From the NCBI GenBank assembly GCA_965216105.1, contig OZ244147.1:1860001-1924000 (forward strand): a stretch of DNA of 64,000 nt, in the 5' to 3' direction. Positions 44,288 through 53,516 of this stretch are shown here, piece by piece. A model generated the notes under the pieces. The model was not told where the DNA came from, did no database searches, and worked only from the letters and a program-made list of their open reading frames with translations. This DNA comes from JAALLB01 sp017643495. GTDB taxonomy: Bacteria > Pseudomonadota > Alphaproteobacteria > Rhizobiales > Rhizobiaceae. The position numbers and the translations under genes are program-made. The first letter of the stretch is position 1; every line of letters begins with the position of its first letter.

Positions 44288-45444
44288 CACAAGCTGCCCC
44301 TGTCAAAGTCTACTTTGTTGTCGGGGAAGAATCCGGGGATATTCTCGGGGCAAGAATTCTGCAGGCGTTTTCCGATCTGGGAGCGGAAATTGATGCGGTT
44401 GGTCTGGCAGGCCGCAACATGCAGAAAGCGGGCATGAAAAGCCTGTTCGAGACATCCGATTTGTCCGTCATGGGAATATCCGGTGTTGTGGCCCGCCTGC
44501 CGCAACTGTTGAGCAGGATAAGGCAGACGGCGGATGACATAATCCGCGAAAAGCCGGACGTTCTGCTGTTGATTGACAGTCCCGAATTTGCCTACCGGGT
44601 TGCCAAAAGGGTCAGAAAACAAAACCCGTCCATCCGGATTGTCAAATTCGTGGCTCCTTCCGTATGGGCGTGGCGACCGGGAAGGGCGCGCAAGATCGCC
44701 CCCTATATTGATCACATTCTGGCGCTGCTACCCTTTGAACCGGACTTGATGAAAGAGCTTGGCGGACCGGAAACCAGTTATGTGGGGCATCCGATTGCAT
44801 CGATGCTATCCGATCTCCCTGCAACAGGGCGCAAAAAGCCCAATACGCCTGTCCAGCTGGTCGTATTGCCGGGGTCGCGGCGAAGTGAACTCAAACTGCT
44901 GATGCCGGTGATCCGGGATACTCTGGAATTCTTGCAGCAGCGGGAGAAGGTTCAGTTTGAAGTGACACTTCCTGCTGTTGAGCGTTTTTTTGATGAGATT
45001 GCCAGTGAAGTCTCCCAATGGCCGGTCAAGCCACGTGTTGTATCGTCAGACGACGACAAGGAGGCCGCGTTTCTGAATGCAGATGTGGCGCTTTGTGCTT
45101 CAGGAACAGTGACGCTTGAACTGGCAGCTTACCGGGTTCCGATGATCTCGATTTACAAGCTGGACCGGATGATGATGCTGCTGCGTCACCTGATAACCGC
45201 ATGGACGACATGCCTGCCAAACCTTGTAGCTGACTATCCGTTTGTTCCGGAAAAACTCAATGAAAACAGCCATCCTCACCATCTTGGCCGGATGCTGGAA
45301 AGACTGGCCACAGACAGCCCCGAACGGCAGGCGCAATTGGAGGGGTTTGAAGTGGTGGCAGAAAACCTCAGGCAGGACGAGCCGCCCCAGATCATTGCTG
45401 CCAGAAAACTTCTTGAGCTGGCAAACAGAAAAGCGGGCAAATAA
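44284..45444 (+). CDS. lpxB: Lipid-A-disaccharide synthase
   Basis: 386 residues. A GT19 glycosyltransferase that joins UDP-2,3-diacylglucosamine and lipid X into the lipid A disaccharide at the inner membrane. Characteristic segments are YFVVGEESGDILGARIL, VKFVAPSVWAWRPGRARKIA, LLPFEPDL, YVGHPIAS, and ALCASGTVTLELA. Start ATG 44284 is preferred over 44275: it makes the ATGA overlap with lpxI and puts AAGGGG (44268-44273) ten bases ahead. It is the last gene of the run; a bidirectional terminator separates it from gltA. Confidence 0.96.
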   Translation: MTQAAPVKVYFVVGEESGDILGARILQAFSDLGAEIDAVGLAGRNMQKAGMKSLFETSDLSVMGISGVVARLPQLLSRIRQTADDIIREKPDVLLLIDSPEFAYRVAKRVRKQNPSIRIVKFVAPSVWAWRPGRARKIAPYIDHILALLPFEPDLMKELGGPETSYVGHPIASMLSDLPATGRKKPNTPVQLVVLPGSRRSELKLLMPVIRDTLEFLQQREKVQFEVTLPAVERFFDEIASEVSQWPVKPRVVSSDDDKEAAFLNADVALCASGTVTLELAAYRVPMISIYKLDRMMMLLRHLITAWTTCLPNLVADYPFVPEKLNENSHPHHLGRMLERLATDSPERQAQLEGFEVVAENLRQDEPPQIIAARKLLELANRKAGK

Positions 45445-45471
45445 AAAGGCCGGAGCAAAACCCGGCCTTTT
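45444..45471. terminator. Bidirectional terminator between lpxB and gltA
   Basis: AAAAGGCCGG (45444-45453) pairs with CCGGCCTTTT (45462-45471), an eight-base loop between. The ends supply T runs on both strands, so one hairpin can stop transcripts from lpxB (plus) and gltA (minus), whose stop codons flank it. Confidence 0.88.
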
Positions 45472-45490
45472 AAAGTGTTTACACTGAAAT

Positions 45491-46780
45491 TCAGCGATCC
45501 TTGACTTCCACATAATCGCGGGATGTGGCGCCGGTATAAAGCTGACGCGGACGGCCGATCTTTTGTTTCGGATCCTCGATCATTTCCTTCCACTGTGCGA
45601 TCCAGCCAACTGTTCGGGCAAGGGCAAACAGTACGGTGAACATGTTTGTCGGGAAGCCCAATGCTTTCAGAGTGATACCTGAATAGAAATCAATGTTCGG
45701 GTAGAGTTTCTTTTCAACAAAATAATCGTCAGTAAGTGCGATTTTCTCCAGTTCCATGGCGACCTGAAGGATGGGGTCGTCATGTATGCCGAGTTCATTC
45801 AGCACGTCATGGGTTGTTTTCTGCATCAGGCGCGCACGCGGGTCGTAATTCTTGTATACCCGGTGGCCGAAGCCCATCAGCCTGAACGGATCGTTTTTGT
45901 CCTTGGCCTTGGCGATGTACTCGGGAATGCGATCAACAGAACCGATTTCCTCAAGCATGTTCAGCGCTGCCTCGTTTGCGCCACCATGGGCAGGTCCCCA
46001 CAGGCAGGCAATGCCCGCAGCAATACAGGCAAACGGATTTGCACCAGAAGAACCAGCCAACCTTACAGTTGATGTTGAAGCGTTCTGTTCATGGTCTGCA
46101 TGGAGGATGAAGATCGTATCCATTGCCTTGGCAAGAACCGGATTGACCTTGTAATCCTCGGCAGGCACGGCAAAGCACATTTGAAGGAAGTTTGCGGCAT
46201 AGCCAAGGTCGTTGCGCGGATAAACAAACGGCTGACCTACGTGATACTTGTATGCCATTGCCGCCAGTGTTGGCATTTTGGCAATCATGCGCAGGGAAGC
46301 GATCATGCGCTGTTTTTCATCCGAAATGTCTGTTGAATCGTGGTAGAAGGCGGAGAGGGCGCCAACGGAACCACACATGATGGACATTGGGTGTGCATCG
46401 CGGCGAAAACCGGTAAAGAAGCGGTTCATTTGCTCATGCACCATGGTGTGATAAGTCACACGGTGACGGAATTCATCGCCTTGTTCCTTTGTCGGCAACT
46501 CGCCATAAAGCAGCAGATAGCAGGTTTCCAGGAAATCGCCTTTCTCTGCCAATTGCTCAATCGGGTATCCGCGATGGAGAAGTATGCCCTCGTCACCGTC
46601 AATATAGGTGATGTCACTTTCACATGCTGCTGTTGATGTGAAGCCGGGGTCAAATGTGAAACAACCCGTCTCCTTGTAAAGTGTTGTAATGTCTATGACA
46701 TCAGGACCGACACTTGGCGAGTGGACCGGAAAGTCCCAACTCTTGTCCCCGATCGTAAGGGTCGCCTTATCATTTGCCAT
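45491..46780 (-). CDS. gltA: Citrate synthase, type II
   Basis: 429 residues, the hexameric NADH-sensitive type II length. Condenses oxaloacetate and acetyl-CoA at the entry to the TCA cycle. The catalytic residues lie in LHADHEQNASTSTVRLAG (His), the GFGHRVYKNYDPRA motif (His) and DFYSGITLKALG (Asp). A GAGGAG stands ahead of the ATG complementary to 46778-46780. It follows gltX on the minus strand with a 249-base gap that should hold its promoter. Confidence 0.97.
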   Translation of the reverse strand: MANDKATLTIGDKSWDFPVHSPSVGPDVIDITTLYKETGCFTFDPGFTSTAACESDITYIDGDEGILLHRGYPIEQLAEKGDFLETCYLLLYGELPTKEQGDEFRHRVTYHTMVHEQMNRFFTGFRRDAHPMSIMCGSVGALSAFYHDSTDISDEKQRMIASLRMIAKMPTLAAMAYKYHVGQPFVYPRNDLGYAANFLQMCFAVPAEDYKVNPVLAKAMDTIFILHADHEQNASTSTVRLAGSSGANPFACIAAGIACLWGPAHGGANEAALNMLEEIGSVDRIPEYIAKAKDKNDPFRLMGFGHRVYKNYDPRARLMQKTTHDVLNELGIHDDPILQVAMELEKIALTDDYFVEKKLYPNIDFYSGITLKALGFPTNMFTVLFALARTVGWIAQWKEMIEDPKQKIGRPRQLYTGATSRDYVEVKDR

Positions 46781-47029
46781 GTCAGTACTCCTCTCAAATT
46801 CAGGTAAGGCGATTGCGCTCCCGATAAAGTGTGGACTTCATCGCAAGGGAGGCACCCTGTCAGGGATTGACAGTTTTCGCCGCGGTTACCGGTTTTGCAG
46901 TAAACCAAGCGACCAGCTGGTACGCTTACGTGGTGTTTTTGCTATATGATTTATTCGTGTGACACAAGTGCGACAACAGTATACCCGCCGCCTCTTGACA
47001 GTTTGCCCCGTGTGCAAAGGGTCGCATCT

Positions 47030-48448
47030 TCACACAGTGTGTTTCAGGCGGCTCAGGGCTTCGTGTTTTCCCAGGATTCTCAACACATCGAATGCTCCCG
47101 GAGATGTGGCAAGCCCGGTTACTGCCGCGCGAAGCGGTTGTGCAACCTTGCCCAGTTTCAAATCCTGTACTTCTGCATATCCACGAATTGCCGTTTCTAT
47201 GTTTTCCGGTGTCCAGTCCGTAATTTTTTCAAGTTCGGGAATCATTCCGGCAACAACATTTTTTCCGTCTTCATCCAGCAGTTTTGCTGCCTTGTCCTCC
47301 ATTGGAAGGGGCAAGGTGGCAAAGATGAACGATGCCTTGTCCGCCAGGTCGACAAGGGTTTTTGCACGTTCCTTGAATGCAGGCATGCCCCGCAACAACA
47401 TAGTCCTCGTTTCTTCGTTCAGTCCTTTGAGAACAATGGAGTTGGGATCTGCTTCCCTCAATACATCAAGCATTGTTTCCAGAAGTTGCCCATCCTCACA
47501 ATTGCGGATGTAATGGCCATTGATCGCATCCAGTTTGGCAAAGTCAAACCGTGATGCAGCCTTGTTCATGCCATCAAAACCGAACCAGTCGACCATTTGG
47601 CTGCGGCTGATTATTTCATCATCGCCGTGAGCCCAGCCCAGTCGCACAAGATAGTTGCACAGCGCATCAGGAAGGTAGCCCATGGCACGGTATTTTTCAG
47701 CACCAATGGCGCCGTGACGTTTGGAGAGCTTTGCTCCATCCGCGCCGTGAATCAGGGGAATGTGTGCCATATCAGGTACTGACCATCCCATGCCCTCGAA
47801 AATAAGCGTCTGCTTAGCCGCATTTGTCAGGTGGTCATCCCCCCTGATGATGTGCGTTATCCCCATGTCATGGTCATCAACAACCACAGCCAGCATGTAG
47901 GTGGGGTTGCCATCTGAACGGAGCAAGATCAGGTCATCCAGATCCTTGTTGGGAAACCGAACCACACCCTGAACCTTGTCATTGACGACAGTTTCTCCCT
48001 CCAGAGGGGTTTTGAGCCGTATGACGTAGGGCGTGTCGGGAGAAATGGATTTCGGATCGCGATCCCGGCACGTGCCGTCATAGTGGGGCGGGCGTCCTTC
48101 AGTCTGTGCCCTTTCACGCATGGCAGCCAGTTCCTCGGCCGTGCATGTGCATTTGTAAGCCGAGCCGTTGGCCACCATCTCGTGAGCCACTTGCCTGTGG
48201 CGGTCCGCACCGGCGTACTGGAAATGAGGTTCGTCATCCCAATCCAGTCCCAGCCATTTCATGCCATCCATGATCGCATCTATGGCTTCTTCAGTTGACC
48301 GGCTACGATCCGTATCCTCGATACGCAAGAGCATTTTCCCGCCATTGGCCTTGGCATAGAGCCAATTGAACAGGGCAGTCCTTGCCCCGCCAATGTGGAG
48401 AAATCCGGTGGGAGAGGGTGCGAAGCGGGTGACAACGTTTTGCGGCAT
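47030..48448 (-). CDS. gltX: Glutamyl-tRNA synthetase
   Basis: 472 residues. A class I synthetase; the HIGH-type motif is in FAPSPTGFLHIGGARTALFN and the KMSKS loop is KLSKRHGAIG. The first segment begins MPQNVVTRFAPSP. Many alphaproteobacteria carry two gltX copies, one of which may act non-discriminatingly with GatCAB; which role this one has cannot be decided here. The start is the ATG complementary to 48446-48448. It is divergent from comEC across a 136-base gap and lies upstream of gltA. Confidence 0.95.
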   Translation of the reverse strand: MPQNVVTRFAPSPTGFLHIGGARTALFNWLYAKANGGKMLLRIEDTDRSRSTEEAIDAIMDGMKWLGLDWDDEPHFQYAGADRHRQVAHEMVANGSAYKCTCTAEELAAMRERAQTEGRPPHYDGTCRDRDPKSISPDTPYVIRLKTPLEGETVVNDKVQGVVRFPNKDLDDLILLRSDGNPTYMLAVVVDDHDMGITHIIRGDDHLTNAAKQTLIFEGMGWSVPDMAHIPLIHGADGAKLSKRHGAIGAEKYRAMGYLPDALCNYLVRLGWAHGDDEIISRSQMVDWFGFDGMNKAASRFDFAKLDAINGHYIRNCEDGQLLETMLDVLREADPNSIVLKGLNEETRTMLLRGMPAFKERAKTLVDLADKASFIFATLPLPMEDKAAKLLDEDGKNVVAGMIPELEKITDWTPENIETAIRGYAEVQDLKLGKVAQPLRAAVTGLATSPGAFDVLRILGKHEALSRLKHTV

Positions 48449-48584
48449 GAATGTTCCAGATGGCTGGCCTGCCTTGCAGACAAGGGTGTTTCGGTATTTG
48501 ATGGTTGCCGCTCATGTAGCACAAGCCGGGAAAGACACAAGGGTATGGGAGCCGGCGTCATGCACAGGGGCAGTGTGGGGAAAC

Positions 48585-50882
48585 ATGACGGAAGACAAGC
48601 TGCATCAGCAGAAGTTGCCATCCGGGAAAGCTGGTGCCTTTCTTTCCCGGAATGTGATGTCGCTTGCTGGCATTTCCAGGCTCACGCCATACCGAAAATT
48701 TCAACTGAGACTTCAACATTATTTGGAAGACGCCAGGGACAGGGCAGCAGCTGCCTTCCTGCAGGAAACAGAAACCGGTAGCGGCTTCAATGTACTCCCT
48801 GTTTTTGTTGCGCTGGGTATTGCTGTTTACTTTCTGGCTCCGGCGGAACCGAATCCATGGGCGTTGCTGGTGAGCCTGATGGTTTCAGTCTGGCTATGCC
48901 TTAGAATGAACGGGCACGGTATCTCATATTTCATGATGGCGGGTCTTGCTGCAGTTTTTGCCGGCATGGTAGCCGGAAAACTGGCTGTCATGCGTTCCCA
49001 GGCTCCGGTAATCGAACGCCAGATAACGGCTGAAATAAACGCGATTGTCATTGAAACGGATCAAAACAAAAGAGGCTCTGCACGCTATGTGGTGCAACCG
49101 GTAAGCCTTGGCAGCATCAAGCCGCACAACATGCCTGCCAGATTGCGTATTTCAGCCTCGGCACGTCATGAACGTTTTCTTCCCGGTGACACAATCCGGG
49201 GGATCGTGCGCTTGCAACCGGTCTCGGGGCAGGTGATTTCCGGCAGTTATGATTTTGGCTTTTTTGCCTGGTTTGAAAGGCTGGGCGGAAGCGGGTTCTT
49301 CATGGGTGCTCCGCAGCACGGCAACGATGAATTCAAACCGGATATCACTGCCCGTTTTGCAATTGCAGTCAACAAGTTCCGCATTTCAGTAGAAAACAGG
49401 ATACACGCTGCATTGCCGGGTACGAACGGGGCAGTTGCTGTTGCACTGGTTACCGGCAACAAGTCCGGTATTCCGGAAGATATCCAGAACGCACTCAGGC
49501 GTAGCGGACTAGCGCACATCCTTGCCATATCCGGCCTTCACATGGCGCTGGTTACGTTGACTGTCGTCTGGCTGGTGCGCCTGATACTTGTGCGGATACA
49601 TTCGGTGGCGTTTCATTATCCGGTGAAGAAGCTTGCAGTCACGGCGGGGTTTTTCAGTTCGACATTTTACCTGTTCATGTCCGGGGCAGGCGTTGCAACC
49701 CAACGCGCATGGATCATGATTACCGTAATGCTGCTGGCCGTGCTGATGGACCGCCGGGCCATCACCATGCGCAGCGTGGCAATTTCTGCCCTGATCATAT
49801 TGGCGATAAGCCCCCAAAGCCTCTTTGCGCCGGGGTTCCAGATGTCATTTGCTGCCGTGGCATCCCTTGTTGCCGGTTATGAGTTGATCAACCGCAAGCG
49901 CATGGAGCGTCGGGAACATGGTTTGCAACCGGCATTCCACCACTGGTCATGGCGATTGTGGAAAAATCTCGGCACTTACCTGGCGGGTATCACAATCACC
50001 AGCCTGATAGCAGGAACAGCGACCGGATTTGTTGCAGCATGGCATTTCAACCTGGTTGCACCCTTGGGGCTTGTTGCCAATCTTTTGGCCATGCCTGTGG
50101 TCAGCCTGATCGTGATGCCATTCGTGCTTGCTTCGGTTCTGCTCATGCCATACGGGTTTGAAGCAATCGCGCTTTTGCCTGTCGGCTACGGAATTGAAAC
50201 GGTAGTTGACATTGCAAGGCTGGTTGAACAGCAATCGCCCAACGGTACGACCGGATTGTTGCCAACGGCTTCCATTGGTGTTTTCGGACTGTTCCTTGCG
50301 TGTCTTACAATTCCCCGAACCCGGCTGCGATATTGCAGCTTTGCCATTCTTCCCCTGTTTTTCCTGCTGCCGCAAAGGTCAATTCCGCCCGATATTGTCA
50401 TTGCGGAGAACGGACGGGCTGCAGCGGTGAGGAACGAGACCGGCGAACTGGTGCTGCTCAATACACGACCCGGCGGGTTTGTTACCGGTATCTGGGCGAA
50501 GGCATGGGCGGACGGATCAATCAAGCGGCTGAGCCTGGGCAAGGATCAATGCAATCGCGACCGGTGTATCCATGTCCTGCCAAACAGCAGGGTTTTACAT
50601 CTGGTGTATGATCCCGACCTGCTGCAATCCTCCTGCCGGAGAGCCGACATTCTGGTTGCGCCGAGATTGTGGTGGGTGAACTGCCGTGACAGAGTGCCGG
50701 AGCTGGTGTTGAAAAGAATTGATTTCGAACGCCACGGAACCCATGAAATCCGGTTTGTCAGCGGCAGCCAACCGTTTGAAGGGAAGGGCGCTTACCGTAT
50801 CAGTACAGGCCTGCCGAAAAGTGCACGCCCCTGGAACAGGATTGTGCGCCCTGTGGAAACAGTCAGTGATATTGGCGGATAA
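48585..50882 (+). CDS. comEC: ComEC/Rec2-family DNA uptake channel protein
   Basis: 765 residues. A polytopic inner-membrane protein: an N-terminal membrane and OB-like DUF4131 region (about residues 70-260), then the competence domain with LVTGNKSGIPEDIQNALRRS and LAHILAISGLHMALVTL. The C-terminal part (about 640-765) lacks the HxHxDH metallo-beta-lactamase signature found in Bacillus ComEC, as in many alphaproteobacterial members. It would carry transforming single-stranded DNA across the membrane, though no other competence genes are in the window. ATG 48585 with GGGGA just upstream is chosen; the frame is open to 48366 inside gltX, which is not credible. Its end overlaps lexA on the other strand by 20 bases. 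Confidence 0.88.
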   Translation: MTEDKLHQQKLPSGKAGAFLSRNVMSLAGISRLTPYRKFQLRLQHYLEDARDRAAAAFLQETETGSGFNVLPVFVALGIAVYFLAPAEPNPWALLVSLMVSVWLCLRMNGHGISYFMMAGLAAVFAGMVAGKLAVMRSQAPVIERQITAEINAIVIETDQNKRGSARYVVQPVSLGSIKPHNMPARLRISASARHERFLPGDTIRGIVRLQPVSGQVISGSYDFGFFAWFERLGGSGFFMGAPQHGNDEFKPDITARFAIAVNKFRISVENRIHAALPGTNGAVAVALVTGNKSGIPEDIQNALRRSGLAHILAISGLHMALVTLTVVWLVRLILVRIHSVAFHYPVKKLAVTAGFFSSTFYLFMSGAGVATQRAWIMITVMLLAVLMDRRAITMRSVAISALIILAISPQSLFAPGFQMSFAAVASLVAGYELINRKRMERREHGLQPAFHHWSWRLWKNLGTYLAGITITSLIAGTATGFVAAWHFNLVAPLGLVANLLAMPVVSLIVMPFVLASVLLMPYGFEAIALLPVGYGIETVVDIARLVEQQSPNGTTGLLPTASIGVFGLFLACLTIPRTRLRYCSFAILPLFFLLPQRSIPPDIVIAENGRAAAVRNETGELVLLNTRPGGFVTGIWAKAWADGSIKRLSLGKDQCNRDRCIHVLPNSRVLHLVYDPDLLQSSCRRADILVAPRLWWVNCRDRVPELVLKRIDFERHGTHEIRFVSGSQPFEGKGAYRISTGLPKSARPWNRIVRPVETVSDIGG

Positions 50883-51600
50883 GCCCTACCAGCTTTCCCT
50901 GTACCTGAACACGGTCAGATTGAAGGCGGCGGGTTTCATAGGCGGGGTTTGCGGCTTCCAGTGCGATTTCGGTTCCCTCGCGACGGAAAGTCTTGAGTGT
51001 TGCTTCCTCTTCATCGACAAGAGCAACAACAATCTCGCCTGTTCTTGCCGTATTGTCCTGGCGTATGATCACCGTGTCGCCATCAAGAATGCCGGCATTG
51101 ATCATTGAATCGCCCTCAACCGTAAGCGCGAAATGGGTGCCGCCACCAATCATTTCGGGCGGGACTGCAACCGCATGCGTATTGTCCTGAATGGCTGAAA
51201 TCGGAACCCCGGCGGCAATCTTGCCCATGACGGGAATGGAAATGCCTCCCTCTGAGGTGTCATCGCGACTGTTTTCATTGGCGGGCCGACCGACGAAGCT
51301 GCGGGCAATGCTCTCGGACCCTGGCTGCTGAAAATCGGCCGAAACAACCGGGGAAGTATCCGGTTCGCCTGAGGTGCCACCCCATGATTCCGGTATCCTG
51401 ATGACCTCAAGGGCACGCGCACGGTTTGGCAGGCGGCGGATGAAGCCCCGTTCTTCCAGTGCTGTTATCAACCGGTGAATGCCTGACTTGGATTTCAGGT
51501 CGAGCGCCTCCTTCATTTCATCAAACGAGGGAGGAACACCTTCATCCTGCAACCTCTGGTGTATGAACTGGAGAAGTGTTTGTTGTTTCTTGGTCAGCAT
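50863..51600 (-). CDS. lexA: LexA repressor
   Basis: 245 residues. An N-terminal winged helix (residues 1 to about 65, LTKKQQTLLQFIHQRLQDEG) binds SOS operators; the C-terminal S24 peptidase domain self-cleaves when RecA is active. The scissile bond Ala130-Gly131 (KIAAGVPIS), the nucleophile Ser165 (VEGDSMINAG) and general base Lys203 (EATLKTF) are all present. The start is ATG complementary to 51598-51600; the open frame extends 26 codons further without LexA character. It is convergent with comEC and has a matching SOS box upstream. Confidence 0.97.
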   Translation of the reverse strand: MLTKKQQTLLQFIHQRLQDEGVPPSFDEMKEALDLKSKSGIHRLITALEERGFIRRLPNRARALEVIRIPESWGGTSGEPDTSPVVSADFQQPGSESIARSFVGRPANENSRDDTSEGGISIPVMGKIAAGVPISAIQDNTHAVAVPPEMIGGGTHFALTVEGDSMINAGILDGDTVIIRQDNTARTGEIVVALVDEEEATLKTFRREGTEIALEAANPAYETRRLQSDRVQVQGKLVGLIRQYH

Positions 51601-51691
51601 GTGCCGCGATCCTGACAATAGTGTTTTCCGATATGCGTATGATTCATTAGTCGGCAAAACAACCCAGTTGCAAATCACCGAAACAAATCAC

Positions 51692-51719
51692 GAACATCAT
51701 ACATGTTCTTCATATGTTC
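51692..51719 (-). promoter_or_regulatory. SOS box (LexA operator) in front of lexA
   Basis: GTTC (51705-51708), seven bases, then GTTC (51716-51719): the GTTC-N7-GTTC direct repeat that alphaproteobacterial LexA recognises. On the lexA strand it reads GAAC-N7-GAAC. It partly overlaps a perfect inverted repeat GAACAT-N5-ATGTTC (51692-51708). It lies about 105 bases ahead of the lexA start and implies autorepression. Confidence 0.85.
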
Positions 51720-51799
51720 CGCAAGGTGTCAAGCAAATTTGCGCTGAAAGGGCGTATCAGCGGGTTGAAAACAGGCACAGGAATGAAGTCATCGACCTG

Positions 51800-52126
51800 T
51801 CAATGACAGTAGATGTCACGGGTCGTGTATGTGCCGTCTGCGTTCTGCACGAACAGTTCGTCAATCTCGGGATGACGCAATGGCTCGTGAGACTGGTCGA
51901 CAAGCAGGTTCTGCTCGGAAACATAGGCAACGTATTCCGTTTCCTCGTTTTCGGCAAAGAGGTGGTAAAAAGGCTGCTCTTTTGATGGCCGGATGTCTTC
52001 TGGTATGGCTTCATACCATTCGTCGGTATTGTCAAACTCCGGATCGACATCAAAAATCACGCCGCGGAACGGGAAGATGCGATGACGCACCACTTGCCCA
52101 ATATGATATTTCGCGGTTCTTATCAC
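51800..52126 (-). CDS. hspQ: Heat shock protein HspQ (hemimethylated-DNA-binding/YccV family)
   Basis: 108 residues. The HspQ domain covers the protein: YHIGQVVRHRIFPFRGVIFD, then EWYEAIPEDIRPSKEQPFYH and EYVAYVSEQNLL. In E. coli HspQ is a Lon specificity factor and binds hemimethylated DNA. The start is a GTG (complement of 52124-52126), which gives the expected N-terminus MIRTAKYHIGQ; no ATG is suitable and the ribosome site is weak. It lies between the UbiH-like gene and lexA on the minus strand. Confidence 0.9.
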   Translation of the reverse strand: MIRTAKYHIGQVVRHRIFPFRGVIFDVDPEFDNTDEWYEAIPEDIRPSKEQPFYHLFAENEETEYVAYVSEQNLLVDQSHEPLRHPEIDELFVQNADGTYTTRDIYCH

Positions 52127-52195
52127 GGTACTCGTACTTTCATTCTGTTACCCTGAAATATATTTGCACAGGCGCTGAATATCAACTCTCTAGTT

Positions 52196-53377
52196 TCAGC
52201 GCCGGGCGCGAAAACCGGGGGATATTCCGAAGCGCATCACGGTTTTCCTGAGGGCGGGGAACCCCGAAAGAAGATGAAATCCCATCCCCCTGACAAGGTG
52301 CACAGGCAGAAATGGCGAAATCAGGCTTCTGTTGAGAGTATCAACCGCCCTAGTTCTTAGGTTGACATCTGCCTCCCGGGCTTTCGCATATTGCGCTCCG
52401 CGGTTTTCCTGGGTTGTGAACCGGCCTAGAACAGTTTCAAGCGCGCTGATGTCACGCATGGCCAAATTGAACCCCTGTGCACCGATCGGCGGAAAGACAT
52501 GCGCGGCTTCGCCAACCAGTGCCCAATTGCCGTCACCAAGCCGGTTGGCAACCAGACCCCGCATTGGAAAGGCTCGAGGCGGAGATTGTAGAGTGATTTT
52601 ACCCAAAAACGATTGCATTTTGCGTTCCAGAAGGTTTTCCAGGGCCGTTTGTTCCATCGCTACCGTCTTTTCCGCCTGATCGGGGCGTTCAAGCCAGACA
52701 AGACCGGCCATGTGCTCACTTCTTGGTACAATCGTGAAAGGTCCGGTTTCGGTATGGAATTCAGTGCTGGTTCCGCGTGAAGGGTGTTCGTGGCTGAAGT
52801 CAAGAACGATTGCTGATTGCGGGTATTCCCATTGACGGGTGTCTATGCCGAGTTCCCTGCGAACGATCGAGTTTCCTCCGTCTGCTCCGACGACAAACCC
52901 GGCAGTATATTTTGCAACGTCTCCATCTGCTTCGACATCAACATGCATGTCATTGCCCGAAACCGATATCCCGCGTGCCATGCCCTCAACCCGGGTTATC
53001 CACTCCTCTGCAACAACATGCTGTTCGAGAATATCTGCAAATGCCTGGTTCTGGACATTGTATCCGAAACACTCGAGGCCAATTTCGCTGGCCCTGAAAT
53101 CGGTTTGGGGAGCGCGCAACAGGCGGTTGCTGCCATCAACAATGCGCATTGTTTTTAACGGGTAAGCTGAACCGGCCAGATATTGCCACAGATCAAGCTT
53201 TTCCAGATAGCGGATGCTGTCCATCAACAAGGCTGTTGTACGGGTATCTTTTCGTATTGAAAGAGGTGAGCAAATGGCAACGTCCAGCCCCTGGCGCGAA
53301 AGAGCCAGGGCGCAGGTCAGCCCCACCAGGCCGCTGCCAACCACAATTACATCATAACGAGTTTCACGACTGCTCAT
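52196..53377 (-). CDS. FAD-dependent hydroxylase of the UbiH/UbiF/COQ6 family
   Basis: 393 residues. A flavoprotein monooxygenase: N-terminal FAD motif VIVVGSGLVGLTCALALS, the NADPH/FAD DG-type motif VGADGGNSIVRRELG, and the C-terminal ribose-binding GD-like motif ALVGEAAHVFPPIGAQGFNL (GEAAH replacing the usual GDAAH). Such enzymes hydroxylate the ubiquinone ring; UbiH, UbiF, UbiI or UbiL cannot be told apart from sequence alone. It is divergent from pcs across a 139-base gap and upstream of hspQ on the same strand. Confidence 0.87.
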   Translation of the reverse strand: MSSRETRYDVIVVGSGLVGLTCALALSRQGLDVAICSPLSIRKDTRTTALLMDSIRYLEKLDLWQYLAGSAYPLKTMRIVDGSNRLLRAPQTDFRASEIGLECFGYNVQNQAFADILEQHVVAEEWITRVEGMARGISVSGNDMHVDVEADGDVAKYTAGFVVGADGGNSIVRRELGIDTRQWEYPQSAIVLDFSHEHPSRGTSTEFHTETGPFTIVPRSEHMAGLVWLERPDQAEKTVAMEQTALENLLERKMQSFLGKITLQSPPRAFPMRGLVANRLGDGNWALVGEAAHVFPPIGAQGFNLAMRDISALETVLGRFTTQENRGAQYAKAREADVNLRTRAVDTLNRSLISPFLPVHLVRGMGFHLLSGFPALRKTVMRFGISPGFRARR

Positions 53378-53516
53378 GATTCAATCCGGAACAAGAACCC
53401 CGCAATGGCGGGAAAAGGCTTTCATGCAATAATCTCCCCAACTATCGACATTGCACAGATGACAGTTCATCGCATGAGTGTTAGGCATTAATATCAAAAA
53501 CGACACAGGTTTCACC

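Noticed and set aside
43225..44715. A 496-codon open frame on the minus strand opposite lpxI/lpxB
   Set aside because: It lies antisense to two clearly conserved genes, has low-complexity Ser/Pro-rich composition and resembles no family; a shadow of codon bias.
46946..47554. A 202-codon open frame on the plus strand opposite the end of gltX
   Set aside because: Mostly antisense to gltX, Cys/Phe/His-rich composition typical of an out-of-frame reading.
48366..48584. An N-terminal extension of comEC antisense to gltX
   Set aside because: It overlaps the conserved GltX N-terminus; ATG 48585 with GGGGA upstream is a better start.
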